A stretch of 64,000 nucleotides of DNA from Microstegium vimineum (lineage: Eukaryota; Streptophyta; Magnoliopsida; Poales; Poaceae): positions 41,016,858-41,080,857 of the forward strand of contig CM039119.1 of assembly GCA_022036555.1 (NCBI GenBank). Direction: 5' to 3'. The translations under genes and the position numbers were made by a program. How positions within the stretch are numbered: the stretch's first letter is position 1; each line of letters opens with the position of its first letter. The notes under the pieces were generated by a model. The model was given only the letters and a program-made list of their open reading frames with translations. It was not told the DNA's origin and did no database searches. Of this stretch, positions 10,969 to 21,242 are shown piece by piece.

Positions 10969-11933
10969 GGCTTCTACTGGCCACCAAACTCGTTCGATCC
11001 TGCAAGGGATGCCAATTCTACGCCAGGCAGACCCACCTACCCGCCCAAGCTCTTCAGATGATACCCATAACCTGGCCATTCGTAGTATGGGGGCGCGACA
11101 TGGTCGGCCCGCTTAAAAGAACCAAGGGTGGCCATACTCACCTCCTCGTGGCTATCGACAAGTTCTCGAAGTGGATCGAGGCTCGACCCATCGCCAACAT
11201 CCAGTCTCGACAAGCCGTGCTATTCTTCACCGACATCATCCACCGCTTCGGGGTCCCCAATGTTATCATCACCGACAACGGCACGCAGTTCACCGGCCAA
11301 AAGTTCCTGGACTTCTGTGACCATCACCACATCAGGGTGAATTGGTCCGCAGTTGCCCACCCTCGAACTAACGGTCAGGTCGAGCGTACCAATGGTATGG
11401 TTTTGCAGGGTCTCAAGCCAAGGATCTTCGATCGGCTGAACAGGCATGGCAGGAGATGGGTCGATGAGCTGCCCGCTATGCTATGGAGTCTCCGAACGAC
11501 ACCAAGTCGAGCCACGGGGTTCTCTCCGTTCTTCTTGGTCTATGGGTCCGAGGCCGTCCTCCCCACCGACCTCGAGTACGGGTCCCCTCGACTGAAAGCC
11601 TACAGCGAGCAAGCCAACACGGTAGCCTGAGAGGACTCCCTCGACCAGCTCGAGGAAGCCCATGACATGTCCCTCTTCAAGTCGGCACAGTACCAGCATA
11701 CACTGTGGTGCTACCACGACAAAAACGTGCGCAAAAGGGACCTCAACGTCGGCGACCTCGTCCTGTGCCGTCGACAAAGCAACAAGGGGCTTCACAAGTT
11801 GACGCCACCTTGGGAGGGACCCTTCATCATAGCAGAGGTGCTGAAGCCCGGCACTTACAAGCTGAAGAACGAGAAGGGCGAGATCTTCACCAACGCGTGG
11901 AACATCGAACAACTACGTTGCTTCTATCCCTGA
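10969..11933 (+). pseudogene. R2 integrase catalytic core and C-terminus
   Basis: Read in a different frame from the zinc finger. It contains SCKGCQFYARQ (the Cys pair), the first catalytic Asp in WGRDMVGPL, the second in ITDNGTQFTG, and the Glu in NGQVERTNG. WVDELPAMLWSLRTTP and GFSPFFLVYGSEA follow. A TGA at 11628 interrupts the frame. It then continues through LNVGDLVLCRR and LTPPWEGPFIIAEVL to a natural end CFYP at 11933. The DDE residues are all present, so this part is damaged only by one stop and by the upstream shift. No chromodomain follows, which fits a non-chromovirus lineage. Confidence 0.87.
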
Positions 11934-12028
11934 GGCCTCAGGGCCCTGTACATTTTCGCATTTATGCACAAATCTTCGAATGAATAAAATGTTCTCGAAA
12001 CACATTTCACATTCATTCGTAAACCGAA

Positions 12029-12740
12029 GGTAGCCTCGACCTTGCCCCGGCAAAATCGAGCTCCCCTCGGGGGCTAACAGGGAGGGCACCCCCCTCCCAA
12101 GTCCCTGAAAAACTCGAACGTTTTTTCGAAACTTAGCTCTCCCTCTCGACCTTTGCCTCGAGTACGCTTCATAACTAAGTCAAGGCGCCTCGAACTCCCT
12201 AAGGGTCGAGGGTGTCGTCCAGCCAGGGACTCACCTACGCCCCAGGGCTACGGTATCCCCGCTCGCCACCCCCTTCTAGGGATACGAGCATGCGTCGAAC
12301 ACTTAGTTCACAAGCGTCGACTCAGGCAAAGAAAAGCAGAGAGAGAGCTCGAGAAGTAGAAATAACAAGACGCACCCATCTACAGCACTAAGGTAGCCTC
12401 GACTTTGCCTCAGCAAATTCGAGCCTCCCTCGGGGGCTAACAGGGGGGCACCCCCCACCTAAGTCCCTGAAAAATTCGAATGTTTTTTCGAAACTCGGCT
12501 TTCCCTCTCGTTCTTTCCCTCGAGTACGCTTCATAAATAAGTAAAGGCGCCTCGAACTCCTTAAGGGTCGCGGGTGTCGTCGAGCCAGGGACTCCCCTAC
12601 ACCCCAGGGCTACGGTATCCCCGCTCGCTCCCCCCCTTCCAAGGATACGAGCGTGCATCGAACACTCAGTTCACAAGCGTCGACTCAGGCAAAAAAAAGC
12701 AGGGAGAGCTTGAAAAGCAAAAATAACTATGTGCATCTCG
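12029..12740 (+). repeat. Two tandem copies of a 363-bp unit downstream of R2 pol
   Basis: GGTAGCCTCGAC starts at 12029 and again at 12392. Phrases in the first copy, such as TTTTTTCGAAACT, GAGTACGCTTCATAA and CAAGCGTCGACTCAGGC, recur at the same spacing in the second. The second copy fades near 12740. No coding content is seen. The pair lies between the end of pol on the + strand and the 3' end of the antisense gene, so it is in the 3' region of both transcripts. Confidence 0.88.
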
Positions 12741-12854
12741 ATCAAAATACATTATACACAAGAAGCCCTCGGGGGCTCGGCATTGTATCAGTACAAAAGC
12801 CTAACTATTACATGGACCTTCCTGTCCAGATATGGCTCGCAGGCCCAGGACTAC

Positions 12855-15800
12855 TCATCGAGGGGTCGCCGTCCTCAAGAAGCAATGCAGGAAGTTGGGC
12901 ATCACCCGTCGGCCACATCGGAAGGTGAAAAGTCTGCAAAAATTCATCGACACCTTCTGAGGGCTACTCGGAGACATCTCCGTCCGCCGAGGGATCACCT
13001 CGGGCTCGAAGAGCTTTGCTAGCTCACCTCCGGGCACCTCCGTGAGATCCATCAACTCCTGGCACCTTGCGTCGTTCTCTTCCTCGGTCAGCCTCGGGTC
13101 GGTGGCGAACCCGTCGACAACAAGGTTGAGGTCATAATTGTAGACCGAGTTGACGACCGCATGGGCCCGCTTCACGCCCACATGCAGGGCAGCACGGACG
13201 TGCTCCGTCACCCCCTGCGTCATGGAGTAGAAGCGGTGCAGCAGGGAGTCCCCTCGTGCGTCGCCCTCGACCTCCGGCACCGGCTTGAGCGAAAGGTCGT
13301 CGCAGAAGGTGTTGATGACGTCCGCGAGCCTCGCATTGAGGTTCGCCTCAGTCCCGAGGAGGCCCTGAAGATTGTTCAGGTCCTCGTGGGCGCGGGCCTT
13401 ATCCGTTGCAAGCTCTGCCAAAACAAGTACACAACACGGTCAAAACCCAAAGGAGCAGGAAGAGGGTCGAGGCAGGACAGATTCTGCAACACCCTCGAAA
13501 CACTCACCTTGGGCATGCGCGTCCAGGGTGGCATAGGCCTGCTCGGTCTCCTTGAGCTGGCGGCGGACGTCGACAAGATCCGAGGCCTGACCCCTGACCT
13601 TGGCCTCGAGGCCCTCGATGGTTTTGCCTGCGTCATCGAGGGCCTTCTTCTGGTTCATCGCCACCACGCCCAGGGAGGTCACGCGGGTCCGAGCCTTCTC
13701 CTCCGAGGCGGACAGCGTGTCGCGCTCGCGGTAGACGGCGTCGAGGTCTCCCCGGAGCCCTCGGATGCCCTCTGTCGCCCGGGCCAGCTCCTCCTTCAGC
13801 CGGGCGGCCTCCTCCTCGGCCTTGCGCTTAGCTTCGAGGGCAGCATCCCGTTCCCGCCCGACCGTGACGGTCGACTGAAGGGCGATGTCGAGCCTCGTCT
13901 GCGCCGTCTGCAAGGCCGCCCAGGCTTCCTTCTGCATGGCCTTGAAGCCGGCCCTCACATGGGCGACCTTCGATTCGGCATCCTCCCGGACGGCTGCCGC
14001 CTCAGCCCTCGCGCGGGCGACCTCATCCTCCGCCCTATCCAGCGAGGCACGAAGGGTCGGGAGTTGCTCTTGTACCCGGAGGATGTACTGGGACTTCTCG
14101 TAAGACCTCACCTGCAGCGCCTGACGAGGATAAAAGGGAAGACCATCAGCAAACAGCAATCAGACAATCCAAGTACAATCTAAGGGAGAGCGAAACCCAC
14201 CTCCATCCCCTGGCGTATGTCCATGGTGGCGACCTCCGCGGCGCGGCGTACCGAGTGCTCAAACCAGGCCCGATACTCCTCGACGTGCTCCCACCGTCGG
14301 AGCTCGGCCTGGTCGTCAAGCGTGAGGAAGAGCCGCTCGGGGTCTTGAGGGTCCGCCAGCTCAAGAACCTCCTAGCCCCAGGCCACGCTGCGGGCGGCGA
14401 TCCTCTCTTCGACCGCCCACGTGACGCCCTGGCGCACGGCGGCGGGACCCCCGCGCCGCTCGACCTCCTCTCGCCAAGCAGAGAGGGGGAGAACTCCTCC
14501 GCCTGTCCACTCCCGTCCTCAAGGCCACCCCGCGAGGACGTCGATGGCCCCGCCGAGCCATCGCCACTAGGCGAAGGAAACCTCGGCCAGTAGAACGGCC
14601 CTGCGCGGTGAAAGACTCGAAAAAATTAGCACCCAGCAATGCAAACCCACCGCATCTCGAGTAAGTCGAAGTATGGCTTACCTCAAGACAACGGCCCCTC
14701 AGCCTCGAGGGGAGGCCGAGCTACCTCCGGTTCTGCCCGAGGGACCGCGACGGTGGTCGTCTCCGCCGAGCCCACAAGCTCGGCCACCAACTCGTCCACT
14801 TCGTCGGGGGTGGACTCCATCAGCATCCCGTCCTGCGCCGGCGCGGGTGTCGCCTCGGGCCGCTTGACCGGACCCACCGCCTCGAGCTCCAGCGTCGTCG
14901 AAGGGCCCTCGGACGCGGCGGCCGTCGTGCCCTCGCGCTCGAGCCGGAGTCGAGCCTCCAGCGAGGCTAGGCCCTCAGGCCACCGCCCCGGCGTTGGGTG
15001 AGCCGGAGCCTCCCCCTCGTTCACGGGGGCCTGGGACCCGACCACCTCCACCTCCTCGGCCGCAACCGCCATCGACGAAAGCCCCGCGCCCCCCGGGGTG
15101 ACGGGCGCGACTCCTTCCGACGGCCGCGCAGGCGCCGCGACCGTCGCTTCGGCGACCCCCGCTGCCTCGGTGGCCCTCGCGGGCGGGGCGGACGGGCCCG
15201 TCTCCTCTGCCAGTGGGGCGGATGCCAAGGCACCCTGCGCCGTCCCCCGCTCCATCGCCTCCCGGGCGTTGGCTGCCCGTGCTGCCTTGGGGGTGAGCGT
15301 CGAAGGAGGCGGAGCAGCGGGACCGGCCTCGGTGCCCGCCCCGACGGCAGCCCCCACCTTCAATTTCTTGGCGGGGGCGAAGGACGCGTCTCCCTGCGGG
15401 CGCTTCGACCTGAGAAAGAAACCCGTGCGCGACGATGAGCACAGGTCATTATCAACAAAGAGAAAAATACGAACAACACCCTCGAAGGCGACTTACCCCC
15501 TCGGGACCCGGCGTTTCTGCCCGGCGACCGTCGGGCTGGTCGAACTCTTGAACACCACCGCCCGGGGGGCGGGGGTCGAGGCGGCCCTCGGCACCGTCTC
15601 CTGGGCAGGGGCCGACGGCGCCACCGTCGTCCCCTTGCCGGTCTCCTCTTGCACCGACGGTCCCGACGCCCGTGCGCTCGACGCGGCAGGCGCCAAGGGC
15701 TCGCTCGATCGACCCCCCGACGGGGATCGTGATGACTGCCCGCGCGTCTGCCGCGGCACTTCTTCCCGAGAAGCCACGGGGCGCTCCCCCCGTGGCTCAG

Positions 15801-17118
15801 CTTTGACGGTAGGGGCCGACCTCGAGGTCGACCCCTCCCCTCCTCCGGTTCTGACGGCCGCCTGTTCAGGCGCCGTCTGTTCCTCCTCGCTCCGGTTCAC
15901 CTCCTCGTCCTCGTCCTCCTCCTCGTCCTCCTCTTCCGAGGGCGATAACTCCTCAGGGAGGCCCTCTCGCCTCTGTCGGGCCCGGCGCTGATCCCTCGCC
16001 TCTTTCTCCCGGGCCCTCTTAGCCGTGGCCTCCTTGGCTTTGTCCTTGTCCGCCTTCTGCTTCTCCGCCTGGAGGCGCCTCGCCTGCTTCGCGGCCTGGT
16101 CCTCCTTCACCGGCGGGGGCGAGGGCCGGAAGGAGACGTTCCCCTGCGGAACACGAGGCAGTCAGAACGCAGGCAAAAGAGACGGAAAAGGCGAACACGA
16201 GGACTCTAACAAGAAGAGAGGACCTTACCAGCTCGAAGAAGTCCTCGTCCGGTTTCATGGGGATCTTCGCGACGTTCTTGACGGGGAACGAGCCCGCGAA
16301 GAAGCAGCGGACGCGGCGGACCACCCTATCCGGGGCCAGTTCATCTTCGGCGAGGCGACAGCCCGAGAGGTCGACCCCCGGACCCATCTTGTCGATGCGG
16401 AGGGGTCGAGCCATCAGTGGCATGACCCGCCGCTGGTGGAACGCCGACACGGCGATCTCCGCCGTGAGTCCCTCCTTCTTCAGACGCCTGAGCGCGTCCA
16501 GCAGCTTGTCGATGTGGTGCTGCTTGCTCATCGGGACACCGTACCCCCAGCGGTCTGGCTGCGCGTCGATCGTCCTCCCGGTGTACGCCGGGAACAGGTC
16601 GTCATCGGTCCTCAGGTAGAACCACCCGAAATGCCATCCGGAGTGGCTCGACGACAGCTTCCCTAGGATCCAGCACTCCGTCCGCTTGACGGAGATGCAG
16701 CAGCACCCGGCCCTGACCATCCTGCGGGTACCCTTGTCGACAGATGCGTGGAAGATGCTTGCCTTGAAGAGGTGGGCTCCATCCCGAGGTAGCCTTCGCA
16801 CACCGCGGCGAAGACCACTGCCTGGCAGACGCCATTGGGGGTGAGGTGTTGGAGCTCCACGCCGTAGTGGTGGAGAAGTGCATGCAGAAAGCGGCTGGGC
16901 GGGGCGCCTAGTCCCGCCCGGTGGAAGATCTCGAAGCTCACTACGTACCCCTCCAGCGGGTTGGGCTCGGCATGGTCCGGCGATGGCAGCACCCACTCCG
17001 GTCGCTCCGCCGAGGTGACAGGCCGGAGGAGGCCGCTCTCCAGCAAGCCCATCAGGCGCGAGGCGGTCACCGAGGACGCGGGCCAGTCATCGGGGCCGAC
17101 AAGGCTAAACTTGGCCAT
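12855..17118 (-). pseudogene. Antisense spliced gene of R2: putative gypsy-type (Transposase_28-like) domain plus coiled coil
   Basis: Six exons on the minus strand: 17118-16230 (last base 16229), 16143-15497, 15409-14682, 14600-14201, 14120-13508 and 13414-12855. Five introns of 80-93 bp all obey GT-AG (donors GTAAGG, GTAAGT, GTAAGC, GTGGGT, GTGAGT). Codons join correctly at each junction. Exon 1 starts MAKFSLVGPDDW and contains LHHYGVELQHLTPNG, RTECWILGKLSSSHSGWHFG and a region matching the plant 'putative gypsy type transposon' family. Exon 2 is highly charged (Lys/Glu), exon 3 Ala/Pro-rich. Exons 4-6 hold DDQAELRRWEHVEEYRAW and a long coiled coil. About 1,280 codons in all. Damage: frameshift near 16775 in exon 1, TGA at the end of exon 3, one frameshift and a TAG in exon 4. 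Function unknown; extra antisense ORFs are known in Grande/Tat elements. Confidence 0.8.
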
Positions 17119-17320
17119 GGGATCGAGGATGATGGTGCGCTCGGGCTCAGGGGCGCAAGGTACGTTCCCTATCTCCCTTCTCTTTCTCTCTCTCGCTTGC
17201 GCAGAGTTCCGGCTCGCGGGACGCCTGAGGCAATGGCGGGGAGAAGGAGGCAGGGAAGACGAAGGCGAGGAGGCAAGGAAGGCAAGTGTGCGGAAAGAAC
17301 ACCCGCCTCCTCACCTTCGC

Positions 17321-17328
17321 TACTTATA
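17321..17328 (-). promoter_or_regulatory. TATA box of the antisense gene
   Basis: Read on the minus strand, CGCGTATAAGTAGCG contains TATAAGTA about 200 bases before the ATG at 17118. It lies in otherwise GC-rich DNA. The spacing would leave a 5' UTR of roughly 170 bases. It suggests the antisense gene had its own promoter, separate from the LTRs. Confidence 0.6.
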
Positions 17329-17559
17329 CGCGGGAGGCCAACGGACGAATCTGGCGAAACAGGAAAGAGAATCTTTGCATTTAATGCGCCTGTACTCCCC
17401 TTCCTCGTATTCCTCCTAGATAAGGCGTTCCGTCCCATCGTTGGGCTCCGCGCCGCACTCCGCCCTACAACCGCCACTGTTGCGCCGAACGGACCTCGCC
17501 TAAAAAGGCGCGCGGCCAGAAGCGTTATCTTCGGAGGTAAGGAATCTTGAGGCAGCGAG

Positions 17560-18720
17560 AGCTGGCCCTCGAAAGAGGGATCGACAGCTACCCTCGAGTA
17601 CCCGAGGGCAGAAATGACCTCGGGTTAGGACTTCGGTCCACCCCTAAAATCTCGAAGGGACAAAGGCCGTCTCACGAACGGGCTCGATAGCCCCCCTCGA
17701 GTACCCGAGGTCGGAGCAGACCTCGGGTCGTCGACTCCGGTCCACTCCCCGGCCTCGAAGGGACAAAGGCTGGCCCCTTCGTGGGGTTCGACAGCCTCCC
17801 TCGAGTGCTCCAGCCCGAGGGGCAAAGAACACAGGTATGTCCCCAAGTTCAATATAATTACCCATTCTTCCCCCTCGGCGTTCCACAAGGCAGGACTCCT
17901 CCTCCTGAGGATAGCGTCGGATGACGAACCATCCGTCAAATCTTGAGGGAGCGAAGGCTGGCCCTTACATAGGGTTCGACAGCCGCCCTCGAGTACCTGA
18001 GGTCAGGAAGGACTCATGGTTAACGGACTCCGGTCCACCCCCAAATCTTGAGGGAGCGAAGGCTGGCTCCACGAACGGAGTTCGACAGCCGCCCTCGAGT
18101 ACACGAGTCAGGGATGTCCCGGGGAGGCCAGGCGCGTGCCCCTAGCTCGAGAACGAACTCTCGAGGCTCCCTGGGACATATCCGAGGCATAACCAAGGAA
18201 TACCTAAGGATCCCTCCGCTGGGAGGCATCGAGCCACCAACTCCTATTGAATGGGGTTGACACCTTGGTAATCCACATGGTCGTGCTTAGTAAGCTGTAC
18301 GGCTTACTTAAAAATGAGAACGCCTCCGGGCCACTAGTCAACCCCTATCGAATGGGGCACGTGTTCTCACTCGGATTTTTACCCGTACTGGGCACCATTT
18401 CTAATGGACTCATGCCCGAGAACAGCTCACCGAGGACTTCATGCTCGTCCTAACGAGGATAGCACGATACTCTTCACCGCACAATCCGAACGCAAGGATC
18501 TCTGGGAAGGACGCTATGAGGTAGTGAAGGCCTAGCCATTCGAGGGCTCGAGGGCCCGACTACGCACGGCACCCCTCGACGAAAGAGGGTCGAAAAACTC
18601 GTGACCTGGCAGACAGACTCGACCTCTCGGGCGGGGCGCTCTAACTCCAGTTGTGCTCGAGGGAGCGAAGGCTGGCCCTCGGTAGGGTTCGACAGCCGCC
18701 CTCGAACACTTCTCTTTTCA
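17560..18720. repeat. Imperfect roughly 105-bp repeats between the antisense promoter and the 3' end of R2
   Basis: The phrase CCCTCGAGTAC (or close variants) recurs near 17590, 17696, 17800, 17985 and 18090. Each is accompanied by GGTCCAC, GGGACAAAGGC or GGGAGCGAAGGCTGG and by GGGTTCGACAGCC. A further isolated unit lies near 18655-18710. They are interrupted by unrelated stretches (17830-17920, 18150-18640). No gene is recognisable. They lie upstream of the antisense gene and just before the polypurine tract. Confidence 0.75.
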
Positions 18721-18795
18721 GGGAAAGGAATGGAATCGACCCCTCGACAGGGTGCCATGCCTCCAGGTATCCTTAAAAAACCCCTCGATACACCA

Positions 18796-19010
18796 TATTA
18801 TAGCCCCCAGAGGAGTTCTTAATCCTCCTCTGGGGCCTCGGGGGCTACCCCCGCGGGGTGCGCTCGCGCGCACCCCACGGAGAATCGAACCTCTCACTAA
18901 CCCTGCAGGCCAAGGACAAAACCTCCGGGTAATCCTTACTCCCTCCGAGAAAACGTGTATCATAGCCCCAGAGGAGTTCTAAATCACTCCTCTGGGGCCT
19001 CGGGGGCTAC
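18796..19010 (+). repeat. Duplicated hairpin plus polypurine tract before the R2 3' LTR
   Basis: An 11-bp stem CCCCAGAGGAG/CTCCTCTGGGG occurs at 18805-18835 and again at 18966-18997. Each copy is followed by CCTCGGGGGCTAC. Only the second CCTCGGGGGCTAC (18998-19010) touches the LTR and is the working polypurine tract. Between them is a perfect 9-bp stem GGGGTGCGC/GCGCACCCC with a four-base loop (18855-18876). Confidence 0.85.
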
Positions 19011-20373
19011 TGTCGGGTACGAAGGTGAGGGGTACCCTAAACCCTTCGATAAATTAACGCTAAACATAGCAACTATTTTTAAGGGAGGGACCAGCCCACT
19101 GCTCAGTAAGGCATGACCCATCGCTCGAGGGCCCCCTCTACACCAGCTGTGGCGACAAGTCACGGGCCGGCCGACCTCGACGCCGAATGACGGACGAGAG
19201 GTCGTTCGAACGACCCCTTGGCCCCCACCTCGACGTCAAGAGACGGACCGAGGGTCGGACGAACGACCCCCCGGCTCCTACCTCGACGATAAATGACGGA
19301 CCAAGGGGGCGAGCGAACGACCCCCCGGCCCCCACCTCGACGAACGAAGGACGGACGAGGGGTCGAACGAACGACCCCCCGACCTCTACCTCGACCTCTC
19401 CGACCCCGTCTCTGCTCCGACCCTACCTCGACGATGAGCGACGGACCACGGGTCGAACGGACGACCCCCGGACGAGAGGCTCGATTAACCCGACTGCTCC
19501 CGGCATGGGTTAAAGTGAAACCACCTAACGACATGGGCGCCCACGTCCGCTGTCAAATCTGCCAACTCCCCGTCAAGTCCCCAATTCCTGTCAACTGTGC
19601 CGCCACTGTCGCCACTACGCGAGTACGGACTCCAGCAGTACCCCTCGGAAAGTGAACAGTGCGGCCCTCGACGACGACTTCGGGAATGCGACAGAGCCAC
19701 ACGGGGCTCGATCCCCCCCCCCTCGACCGAGGGGCTCGACCCCTTTCTCCAACAACTCCAGTATGGGGGCCGTCCCATCCGCCCCGTCCCGCTTCAGCCG
19801 TGGGATTCGTGCCCGTCTGTGGACGCTGTGCTGCGGCGACTTCTACTGCCACCACGACCGGGGACGCCAAAAGGACGGGAAGACCATGCCAGCACAGTGA
19901 ACGTCGTCCCTTCGCCAACACTGTGCCGAGAACACGCCACCCATACTGCCACAGTTAGGGTCCTGTACCCTCGGACCTCCCCTTGGTCTATAAAAGGGGA
20001 CACCGAGGTAGAATAAAGGGTTGGATCCGGAAATCTCCGAGACTTCAGTTCAGACTCTCACACTCCACGCATACACACCCCGCCACCCGTATCGACCCCT
20101 CGGGTGGCAAAACCCGCAGCCTAGGGCAAACCCGCTAGCCTTAGACCGCAGCTCACTCTGAGCAACCCCGTGTAACACAGCTTGTACCCCCCCTGTACGA
20201 GCACGTTTTGGGTGCGAGATAATACAAGTCATCCTCCCTCGCTGGATGTAGGGCCTTCTTTGCCCGAACCAGGATAAACCATGTGTCCATCTTGCATCAC
20301 GTCTGAGAGAGGGAGCACGCGATATACAAATTTACTCGTTGATGGTCTTGACCCCCGGGTCATAACACCGACA
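19011..20373 (+). repeat. R2 3' LTR (1363 bp)
   Basis: Starts TGTCGGGTACGAAGG directly after the polypurine tract and ends ACACCGACA before ACTTG. It has one unit less than the 5' LTR in its minisatellite. It keeps about 35 bp near 19460-19495 that the 5' LTR lacks. Scattered substitutions show that the insertion is not recent. Confidence 0.93.
19989..19996 (+). promoter_or_regulatory. TATA box of the R2 3' LTR
   Basis: TATAAAAG in the same context as in the 5' LTR. It could drive read-through transcription into R1 sequence from 20020 on. Confidence 0.75.
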
Positions 20374-20378
20374 ACTTG
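20374..20378. repeat. Target site duplication ACTTG, right of R2
   Basis: Second copy of the duplication at 4027-4031. It marks the return to R1 sequence. Confidence 0.93.
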
Positions 20379-21242
20379 TTTATGTATTGAGTTTGGTCAA
20401 ACCTTGTTGACCCTTGTTGAGAATTTTTTCATAGTCTCAAGATCAAGACCACGTACACACCACATATATATGCTGCTTCTACACTTGAAGTATGCAACAA
20501 CATGCCTTACATTTTCCACAAATAAATGCTTCATGCTATAAAGTTTGATCTCTCTCTAGTATTATGTTAGTACAAGAGGCATGGACTATGCAAAAGTAAA
20601 AAAAATAGGGACACATGAAGGTCCCAAGTTTTGAAAAAAGAAAAAAAAATGTGAACACGTGAAGGCTCATGACAAATTGATAGCCATGTCTCAATAGAAT
20701 AAGTTAGAGAGAGAGAGGTCAATTCAATAAAGAAGCATTATTTTTCCATGTTCCATACACATGCAAATCTTGATCTAGGACTATGACACTTTTCTCCTTG
20801 GATCCTTGTTTTGACTTTACAATATATACAATTCAAGTATGTTATCATGTTTATCCCTACCTGATCCCTACATAAGCCTTACTAGAGTAGGATGAAATAA
20901 AGAAAGGCAAGATCAAGCATGCCTTGATAAGGACAATACACTTTTGAGAGATCTTAGAGTACTAATTGAGGAGTAAAAGTGATATATGTGTTTTCTTTTG
21001 AAAATTTATCAAAACCTCCAAGTACTAAGATATGAAAATGGGAAGATGATTTTGCTTTGAGAACTATTGCATTTCTCAACTTCTAAGGGAAACATGTTAG
21101 ACAATACCACATACTCCACTGGTATGAGAAATGTCTTGAAGTAATCTTTATGCTTGCTATATATCCTAAGATGTTATAATTATGTTTACTCTTATCTCTT
21201 ACCTTTAGTTGAAGACAAGCAAAGATGTAGTGTGGGGGATCT
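20379..21242 (+). other. R1 3' internal region resumed
   Basis: AT-rich non-coding DNA that continues R1 after the R2 insertion. It ends in a purine run (GATGTAGTGTGGGGGATCT, 21224-21242) that acts as the polypurine tract for the LTR starting TGTTGACG. No gene seen. Confidence 0.7.

Larger units (their letters stand above)
4032..20373 (+). mobile_element. R2: complete Tat-lineage Ty3/gypsy retrotransposon inserted in R1
   Basis: A 16,342-bp element with two LTRs (4032-5413 and 19011-20373) beginning TGTCGGG and ending CCGACA, flanked by ACTTG duplications. Order: 5' LTR, primer-binding site, leader, gag, aspartic protease with a DGG active site, RT, RNase H, a second archaeal-type RNase H, integrase, a roughly 7-kb 3' region, polypurine tract, 3' LTR. 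The second RNase H and the long 3' region with an antisense gene point to the Tat lineage (RIRE2/Grande-like). The pol frame carries at least four stops and several frameshifts, so this copy is not autonomous. The 3' LTR still carries a TATA box. Confidence 0.93.

Noticed and set aside
13161..14183. 340-residue + strand frame opposite the antisense gene
   Set aside because: It is the complement of well-supported antisense exons 5 and 6, crosses their introns and has no domain.
15098..15991. 297-residue + strand frame
   Set aside because: Shadow of antisense exons 2-3; low-complexity Ala/Ser composition.
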